Positions 57,755 through 64,000 of a DNA stretch of 64,000 nt are shown in pieces (within the stretch, counting starts at the first letter, position 1; every line of letters starts with the position of its first letter). The translations under genes were made by a program, and so were the position numbers. The notes under the pieces were generated by a model, which worked only from the letters and a program-made list of their open reading frames with translations, did not search any database and was not told where the DNA came from. Source of the stretch: Zea mays (taxonomy: Eukaryota > Streptophyta > Magnoliopsida > Poales > Poaceae). The stretch lies in assembly GCF_902167145.1 (NCBI RefSeq), contig NC_050104.1:96421849-96485848 (forward strand), read 5' to 3'.

Positions 57755-58056
57755 TTTGCCCAATACTAGCTCCAAATTAGTGATATGTTGATTTTGAGCT
57801 TTCCAACCTTTCTAGAAGTGTTGAATAGGTTCCTCGGGGTATTTAGAACTTATCTAAAGAGTAGAACTATTGGTAGTTCATCTATTCCATGTTTTACCCT
57901 TATTTGGTTGGAACTGAGCTGATTGTGGCTTAGAAACTAAAATGTTGATCTTATGAACCTATGAATCAGAGACTAGGCAAACTAGTTAGTCCGAATGGTT
58001 GTGAAGGTCATCAAGCACCAAAATATAAGAAATGATTTAAGGCCATTTTCCTTTCA
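57755..58056 (-). repeat. 5' LTR of the minus-strand Sirevirus-like element, remainder
   Basis: The segment continues the LTR (matching 30456-30754) after the second CTACT copy (57750-57754) and ends GGCCATTTTCCTTTCA. Confidence 0.85.
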
Positions 58057-58061
58057 GGGAT

Positions 58062-58345
58062 GGATCTCCTCCTATGTTTGAGGGAGATGTTTTTCCTTAC
58101 ACCAATTTTGGATGCCTAGAAATGAAACATTTTCCAAGAAATGAATTATTTTCAATTCAATCAACTAGAAAGTGATTGGATTTCATTATTTTTGTTTGGC
58201 TGTACAAGCAATTTAATTCCTAGAATTAAATTCTAAATGTTGATTGGATACTTTGCATACGAAATTTCAATATAAACAAGTAAGGATCTCTAGACTTTGC
58301 ATCTACTTTAAAAATGAGCGTGAACAATTTACAACTGTTAGACAC
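58062..58345. other. Resumption of the old copia remnant, then unassigned AT-rich sequence
   Basis: GGATCTCC...CCTATGTTTGAGGGAGATG (to about 58105) continues copy B of the decayed copia gag start broken at 29084. The following AT-rich DNA has no signal that I can name. Confidence 0.55.
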
Positions 58346-58620
58346 CATTAAGTTCACACATAATAGTTCCACAAAGGCAAGTCACATATAACGGTTTTAC
58401 AAAGGCATCAAGTTTGCACATAAAAGTTTCATAAAGACATCAAGTTCACACATAAAAGTTTCACAAAGACATCAAGTTAGCACATAACAGTTTCACAAAG
58501 CCATCAAGTTCGCACACAACAGTTTCACAAAGCCATTAAGTTCACACATAGTAGTTCCACGCAGACAAGTTCACACATAATCAGTTGCACAAAGACATCT
58601 AAGTTCACACATAAGTTGTT
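58346..58620. repeat. Minisatellite, about 33-36-bp units (about 8 copies)
   Basis: Variants of CATCAAGTTCACACATAAAAG followed by TTTCACAAAGA recur head to tail, with unit length drifting between about 28 and 36 bp. Confidence 0.8.
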
Positions 58621-58801
58621 CCACTTCCTTAGCTGCATCATAGGCCACCTCTTCCTCCTTTCCATTGGGAGTGCCATCATCGACTACGTGCATTAGAGGT
58701 GAGGATGTCATAAAGCTCAAGTTTCGTGTCTTCATCAAGTCCATCAACCTCTTGTAGTGTGACAAGAACTTCAACAGAAGAGGGTAGCTTTGGACCATCA
58801 T

Positions 58802-60127
58802 CTTTCAATGCAGCAGTAAGCATGTCAAACTTCTCACACCACATAGAGTAAATGAATCATCTGGCTGTTGTATTTTTAAACTGCTCGAGGAAGATACAAA
58901 ATATGTGACATCCTTGCCTTTGGTATCATTCTATTTATTAACCATTTCCTTTGAACTTTCAACTGCTTTTGTAGCGCCCTCTCCATTTGCTTGGTCTTAT
59001 TGTACACTAGGCTAAGTAGATCCCAAAACTTTACAACCTTGTGTCTATATCATTTTGCTTTCTTATTCTTATGTCAAAAATGTTATAAAAATACATCATC
59101 AAATAAACTTGGATTGAGACTAAAGTTGAACTGCAAAATTGTTACAAAGATACATCATCAAATGGACATGTTCAAGAACAGCTCCTCTTGCAAGCATCAC
59201 CTAACTAAACATGCACGGTATATATACAGTTGTGCATTTGTTTGAACTAAAAACTAATAAATTTTAAAAGAACACCGACAATAAGAACATTTTCGCCTAG
59301 CTGCAGCCGCCTTAAAGACGATGTTGATTGATGAGGGGTCATCTCTATATGTTGTAAGAACACAAGCAATAAGAACATTTGTTTGTACTAAAAACTACTT
59401 ATATATGTTTACTAATAAATATTCATTATCCCCCTCTGTCAGTTAACTGGGCCTTGAGGAACACAACACCATATTCCCTTCTAGATCCAAGCTGAAGCGA
59501 AGTCAGCTGATCCAGCCGAGTAAACAAGTCCTGCTTCCCAAGTCAAACATCCTCCCTTGCTCCCCCTAGAATATACACACAACATTTGCTCCTAGGTAGG
59601 AACATGGCATACAACAGTTGCTCTTTTTCAGATTTAGCTATAAAGTGGGTAACCAAATGACCTAGAATTCACTGCCCATACAATTAGATTCAGCTATAAA
59701 CAGATAGATATGAGACAGTCTAGTTACATAACTACCATGGCTAACATGATGTAGCAAGTCCAAAAATAAACTGAGTTCATCATAGACAGTCTAGAATTCA
59801 CTGCCCATTTGTTGCCCATATATTTAACAACTCTCTCCCTAGACCCTAACAGTAGACTGAGAGGTACCACTGGTTATCGTGTATAACATGATGTAGCAAG
59901 TCCTAAAATAAACTGAGTTCAGCATATACCAACTACATATTTCTTTGCAAAAATACCTAGTATCATGGACCCAGTTTTCCTGTTTTCAGGCTAAAACAAT
60001 AAACTAAAGCTTTGTGCTTACTTAGGCTAAAACACAAAAAATACCTACTTATACTAGGTATCACTTAATTCTGTGAAAACAAGTGAATTCATAAGATTAT
60101 TTTGTAGAATATAATGTTGAATTGCAA
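58802..60127. other. AT-rich sequence, possibly intronic to the Myb/SANT-like fragment
   Basis: No supported coding frame. An internal near-repeat (AACATGATGTAGCAAGTCC with TAAACTGAGTTCA) occurs at 59746 and 59884. It lies downstream (minus strand) of the splice donor at 60151. Confidence 0.35.
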
Positions 60128-60151
60128 TTATAATTTTGAAATATTTCTTAC

Positions 60152-60658
60152 CTCAATGTACTCATCCCATATAGTATCACTATTAACTTCGAGCTTGTTC
60201 TTACCCCAATCCCATCCAAAACCACTAGTGGACAACAAACCATTAATGATATTGTAGTGCTTATCAAAGGTCTTGCTGTGAGAGCTAATATTTTCTTTTG
60301 TAATGGTGACATTACACTTCTCACAAACATTATTCACAACAGTTGTGTATACATGAGGCTACCACCCATTCTGGCATCTATCACCTTTGTTCTAATACTC
60401 CACAAATGTATCAAGAAGTACCAGATCCATCTCATCATTCAAAGAAAGCATCAAAAAAGAATCACACATATAAAGGTGCATCATAGGGAAAAGATAAGTG
60501 CATCTAAGTTCAAGAACTCTATTATGCATTCTCTGTTCCCTTGCTTTAGGGAACATCCCTTCTAATGGGAAAAGCATGGACATGTAGAGAAAAATAGGGT
60601 AATGAGGTGGTAAGGAGGACAAATCAAAGAAATTGTCTATAAATGCATTATCGCTCAT
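60152..60658 (-). pseudogene. Myb/SANT-like transposon-associated protein fragment
   Basis: A minus-strand frame from 60658 to a splice donor GAG|GTAAGAAAT (exon end 60152) reads MDLVLLDTFVEY, CQNGW, NNVCEKCNVTITKENISS, KTFDKHYNIINGLLSTSGFG and DTIWDEYIE. This pattern (Trp-rich fold, K-T-FDKHYxIINGL, GFGWD) is the Myb/SANT-like DNA-binding domain (Myb_DNA-bind_3 type) found in plant DNA-transposon-related genes. Two stops in frame (TAG 60392-60394 and TAG near 60359-60361) break it. Sequence at 58571-58801 on the same strand could be a later acidic exon but is weak. The role would be DNA binding for a transposon, or a domesticated relative. Confidence 0.5.
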
Positions 60659-61066
60659 AGTTCACATAGGAGACATGGTAGTGCAGCCCTCTACAGTTCT
60701 ATACAAACCCTGGTGCAGCTCTCTACAGTTCTATATTTGGAGGACTCATCTGGTGCCTATCTCAAAGTTTAATTGTGGCATATCAGAATATAGGTGCATG
60801 ATGCTAATATTCCATGATTCCATTTCAGTAGCTCACCGGTATCCTAGTTATATATAGATATAACTAGAAACAATACGTCTTTATTACAGAAACTCTTCTA
60901 CAGAAACAATAAAATATACAAAGTCTATCTTTATTAGCAAATAAAGGAAACTGAAACATATCTGCAGGTAACAAAATTTGTGGTTTATCACCAGTATTTC
61001 CATGATTTATGGCTTTGGGAACTTGTAATTCCATCTATGTTGTCTCAGCATATGTTGGTGCAGCAT

Positions 61067-61186
61067 AACCTAGTCCCAAGTCTAGGTACAAGGAGGAGGG
61101 TTGCGTTGGGCGTGGCGAGCCAGCTATAAAAACTTAGCCACTCAAAATGGATATGAAACCCAATAGAAAACCGTTGGGGCGTAACT
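61067..61186 (+). mobile_element. Short fragment resembling a grass LINE 5' region
   Basis: GTCTAGGTACAAGGAGGAGG, GGGCGTGGCGAGCCAGC and CCACTCAAAATGGATATGAA resemble the leader that I associate with L1-type LINEs of grasses. No open frame follows. Recognition only; weak. Confidence 0.3.
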
Positions 61187-61550
61187 GTAGCACCCTAATA
61201 TCCCACTGTTGGTATTTGGGGAAAATCTTTCTATAAAATTTAAATAGATAGACCCTATTAAAAATATTATTAAGATATCCCTTTTAATAATAAATTTGGA
61301 TATACTCTTAAATAAGAAACTTAAGTTAAGATACCTTTTAATAAAGATTATATATTAGGGATTATCTTCTTAAAGTAAATAAGTAACTAATAAATAGATA
61401 AGGTAAGTTTGATCTCTTGATGATAATTTTGGTGAAGCATTTTATGGAGAACATAAACTTGACCTCCAATTCTAAATAAAAACATAAAATAGTAAATGAG
61501 AAAGGAAATGTTTATGAAACCATTTATTCCTCCCATAAATAGATGGCGAG
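61187..61550 (+). other. AT-rich remnant, possible partial gypsy LTR
   Basis: TGTAGCACCCTAATATCCC at about 61191 looks like the start of a gypsy LTR (TGTARCACCC type). The following 350 bp is AT-rich and ends where the flip-like LTR begins. There is no second end, so it is only a remnant. Confidence 0.3.
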
Positions 61551-62442
61551 TGTCGGGTACCGTAATTAGGGGTACCCCCAACGCTCCTAAACACGGCTGG
61601 TAACCACCATCAGCACAAGCTGCAGAGACTGATGGGCGCAATTCAGGCCAAGGCTTCGTCTACTCAAGGGACACGATCTCACCTCGCCCGAGCCTGGCCT
61701 CGGGCGGGAACAGTAGTCCAGGCGAATTCACGCCTCGCCCGAGGGCCTCCTCAAGCAACGGGCGCGCCCTCGACTCGCCCGAAGCCCAGCTCGGGCAGGC
61801 TTCGTTGTGAAGCAACCTTGGCCAACTCGCCTTAACCAACCGATCGCATCGCAGACGCATTCAATGCAAGGATCGCCTGACACCTTATCCTGACACACGC
61901 GCCTCAGTCGGCAAGGTCGAAGTGACCGCAGTCATTTCGCCCTTCCACTAACCGACCTCACAGGAAAACAGCACCGCTCGCCCCTCTCTGACTGCTGTGC
62001 CACTCGCCAGGGTGAGGCTGACAACAACTAAGTCCAGCCTCAGGCGCAACAGGAAGCTCCGCCTCGCCCGAACTTGGGCCTCGGCCTCAGGAGGAGGTCT
62101 CCGCCTTGCCCGACCCTAGGGCTCAGCCTCGCCCGACCTTGGGCTCGGACCGACTGTGCCACAGGGGATACATCATTACCCTACCCCTAGCTAGCTCAGG
62201 CTACGAGGGAACAAGAACGGCGTCCCATCCAGGCTCACCCCGGTAACAAGTAATGATGGCTCCCCGCGTGCGTCCATGACGACGGCGGTTCTCAGCCCCC
62301 TACGGAAGCAAGGAGACGTCAGCAAGGTCCCAGCAGCCCCGACAGCTGTGCTTCTACAGGGCTCAAGCGCTCCTCCGATGGCCACGACACCGCGTACACA
62401 GGGCTCTAGCACCTCTCCGACAGCCACATTGGCATGTACACA
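61551..62442 (+). repeat. Partial flip-like LTR, truncated by a CACTA insertion
   Basis: It starts TGTCGGGTACCGTAATTAGG and follows 31607 to about 32626, with loss of some tandem-repeat units. It stops at GGCATGTACA, where the CACTA element begins. The rest of this flip-like copy would be right of the window. Confidence 0.85.
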
Positions 62443-62464
62443 CACTACACGACGGTTCACTTAC

Positions 62465-62730
62465 AGCGACCTACGGTTGGTTGCTAAAACGGCCTTCAGC
62501 GACCTACGGTTGGTCGCTAAAAACTTTTAGCGACCCATAAGGATGGTCGCTGTAAGTGCCGTCGCTAAAGGCTTTAGCGACCGACATCTTTTTAGCGACC
62601 GACCGTCCGTTGCTAATATTGTATATTTAGCGACCAACTGTGGGTTGCTGTACTATAGATTTAGCAACCAAATGTAAGTCGTCATACTATACATTTAGCA
62701 ACCAACAGAAAGTCGCCCTTTTTACAGTTG
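62465..62730. repeat. CACTA subterminal repeats
   Basis: About eight units combine TTTAGCGACC (or CAGCGACCTACGG) with an inverted GGTTGCT or GGTCGCT about 12 bp later, so many can form small hairpins. In En/Spm such repeats bind the TNPA-type protein. Confidence 0.85.
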
Positions 62731-62839
62731 TTATTAATAATAATATACATTTAATTAAGCACCACAAATCACATATTTTTATACACAAATCATAAAGACA
62801 TACACAGTTAATCAGTATACCACAATCATAGATCCATCA

Positions 62840-63085
62840 CATAAACACAAAAGCACCACAATTATATATTCACAAAAGCATCACAATTATAATATCATTC
62901 ACAACTAGATCATTTACGGATAGCTAGCTAGATCATTCACAAAAGCTCCAGAGATGATCAGTCACAAAAGCACCACAACTACATCACTAATGTTTCATAT
63001 CACTCTAGCTATTGTTCAAAAGCCCACAACTACATCACTCTAGCTGCTCCAGAGCTGATCAGTCACAAAAGCATCTGTTCACTCT
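62840..63085. repeat. Imperfect short repeats in the CACTA interior
   Basis: CACAAAAGCACCACAA-type motifs and a duplicated block (CTCCAGAG.TGATCAGTCACAAAAGCA at 62945 and 63046) occur between the subterminal array and the captured fragments. Confidence 0.65.
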
Positions 63086-63099
63086 AGTAGCTTTTGATG

Positions 63100-63250
63100 C
63101 TCTATTTTCACACCCATAGCAGAACCTTGCAACTAGCTAAAATGACTTGGCACCCCCAGGAATGTCATTTAGTTTGATGATGCATTCTTCTTGGTCAGAA
63201 TTTTCTTCAATTGACCGTTCAAGAAAGGCACTTTTTGAAAGTAAAGGGAA
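63100..63250 (-). pseudogene. Captured exon fragment of an NPH3/RPT2-like BTB protein gene
   Basis: On the minus strand an acceptor TTTCATTGCAG (63263-63251) is followed by an exon reading FPLLSKSAFLERSIEENSDQ and IIKLNDIPGGAKSF. Then comes TAG where the family has an acidic residue, then LVARFCYG, and after one extra base VKIE. FPLLSKS...IPGGAK.FELVARFCYGVKIE is the junction between the BTB domain and the NPH3 region of this plant family, and the exon boundary before FPLLS is where many family members have an intron. The stop and frameshift make it non-coding. Confidence 0.72.
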
Positions 63251-63728
63251 CTGCAATGAAACAGACACTGTTATGGAGGAAATAATCAACATGTAAAAAG
63301 GTTAATTAAAGGCATACAAGGCAAGAAAGTGAAGCAAAAGCATTGGAACAGAAATAAAAGGTTATAACCATTTTCATATTCTTTCATAAATGCCAGTAGA
63401 AGAAGCTTTACACAGGAAACACCAAGTCAAACAAAGTATGATGAAAGTTTCATTCAAAGCAAGGAACTGTTTATTGTTGCAACAGGATATGGACAGAGAA
63501 CATTTGCTAGACGGGAACAAGCAGCAAAAGGGATATAACCATTTGCTAGACGGGAGAAAGCTTATAAAATTGTCTACAACTCATTTATAAACATCTTAAG
63601 TTGTATGAAACACCCGACTAAATATGATCTTGGGAAGCATGACTAGATCATACCAAAGTTCCTAGTAGAAGCGACAACACAGATCCAATCTTGAAATAAG
63701 ATGCATGCTTCTACTCAGCTAGACATAC

Positions 63729-63878
63729 CTTAAATATGGGTTCCACTTTTCCATGAAAAACTTTGCTAGATCTACCATGTCCATATCGAGGATTCAAGAT
63801 GACAAGTATCTTTGGTGGAGACCGACATTTAACATAAGGATCAAACATGGCATCAAACTGAATGAGTTCTAGGGTCAT
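63729..63878 (-). pseudogene. Captured exon of a sphingoid long-chain-base kinase (LCBK/DAGK-catalytic family)
   Basis: The minus strand has acceptor TTGTTTAAG|ATG at 63879 and donor AAG|GTATGT at 63728, enclosing exactly 50 codons. The exon includes SPPKILVILNP, a glycine-rich RYGHGRSSKVF and VEPIFK. This is the start of the diacylglycerol/sphingosine-kinase catalytic fold, where NPRSGxG binds ATP phosphates; here Ser is Tyr, as after one base change. It most resembles the plant LCBK1-type kinase rather than ceramide kinase. Possible further exon sequence (ending CTATTCAG|GTGCAT) lies at about 63973-64000. Whether the next exon is present cannot be seen. Confidence 0.68.
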
Positions 63879-64000
63879 CTTAAACAATAAAACAAATGCT
63901 AAAAGCATATGTAATCTAATCTGACTAAAATATTATAAGTTTTTAAATGACTGTTAGTAGATGTACATGCACCTGAATAGCCCCAAAAGTTTAGATTTCT

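Larger units (their letters stand above)
29085..58056 (-). mobile_element. Minus-strand Sirevirus-like copia element, about 9.0 kb without nested insertions
   Basis: The target duplication GGGAT flanks the element (29080-29084, 58057-58061). Its 3' LTR is 29085-30754. The 5' LTR is 49559-51008 plus 57755-58056. The minus-strand primer site at 49545-49558 reads AATTGGTGTCAGAGC. Only gag is recognisable (49509 to 47626); no pol domain is present. A flip-like gypsy element (31607-44833) is inserted in its interior and a non-autonomous element (51009-57749) in its 5' LTR. Multiple CT-rich (minus: polypurine) motifs lie at 30757-31575, as expected upstream of the 3' LTR of a Sirevirus. Confidence 0.87.
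62443..64000. mobile_element. CACTA (En/Spm-type) DNA transposon, left end; continues past the window
   Basis: The end CACTACACGACGG is preceded by ACA (62440-62442), a candidate 3-bp target duplication. It is followed by a dense subterminal array of AGCGACC/GGTCGCT repeats (62465-62730). Both are CACTA hallmarks. No transposase (TNPD-like) sequence is seen in the 1.56 kb present. Instead, fragments of two host genes lie in it on the minus strand. Confidence 0.82.

Noticed and set aside
58571..58801. 76-codon minus-strand frame as a separate gene
   Set aside because: It has no recognisable domain and lies beside a minisatellite. At most it is a late exon of the Myb/SANT-like pseudogene.
63390..63590. 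66-codon plus-strand frame in the CACTA interior
   Set aside because: It includes an internal short duplication (CATTTGCTAGACGGGA) and no domain; it lies in presumed intron sequence between the captured exons.

Overview
The window is nuclear DNA of maize (Zea mays) or a very close relative. The evidence is the set of LTR-retrotransposon families typical of maize intergenic space (a huck-type Ty3/gypsy element, an opie/ji-type Sirevirus, other nested gypsy and copia elements), the spliceosomal introns, the GC-rich grass-type gene and the grass-type MITEs. No ribosomal RNA or tRNA gene and no CRISPR array was found. Family names are assigned by recognition, not by a database search.

Layout. 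1-9379: most of a minus-strand huck-like gypsy element. Its polyprotein is one reading frame broken by five stop codons; the right LTR (7734-9379) is complete and the left LTR lies outside the window. 9380-13281: the only gene island. It holds one apparently intact two-exon host gene (coding part 10521-12002) for phosphatidylcholine:diacylglycerol cholinephosphotransferase (PDCT/ROD1 family), with small MITE-like elements on both sides. 13282-26748: a gag-only gypsy-like element (TSD CACAT) that interrupts a MITE and is itself split in its 5' LTR by a young opie/ji-like Sirevirus (13787-23236, TSD CCCTG). 26754-29084: old, decayed copia remnants. 29085-58056: a minus-strand Sirevirus-like element (TSD GGGAT) that has received two further insertions. 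The first is a flip-like gypsy element (31607-44833), which carries a spliced antisense gene and is itself split by a 6.4-kb solo LTR (37635-44011, TSD CAAAT). The second is a non-autonomous element with two 2,487-bp LTRs (51009-57749, TSD CTACT). 58062-61550: the older host sequence resumes, with a minisatellite, a broken Myb/SANT-like transposon gene and LINE-like and LTR-like scraps. 61551-62442: another flip-like LTR, cut by a CACTA DNA transposon that starts at 62443 and runs off the window. That CACTA element carries minus-strand fragments that read as an NPH3/BTB-family exon and a sphingoid long-chain-base kinase exon.

How the parts relate. Only the PDCT-like gene looks functional for the plant. 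It acts in the ER, exchanging headgroups between phosphatidylcholine and diacylglycerol and so controlling the flow of polyunsaturated acyl chains into oil. All other coding sequence belongs to mobile elements, and every element reading frame examined is broken or lacks pol. Target-site duplications let the nesting order be read directly, four levels deep at 37635-44011.

Most notable signals: (1) the CACTA element with two captured gene fragments; (2) TATA boxes lying in the loop of an inverted repeat in several LTR families; (3) diverged modules repeating about every 180 bp inside the transcribed part of two different LTR families; (4) the intron-containing antisense gene in flip-like and huck-like gypsy elements; (5) the 6.4-kb solo LTR.
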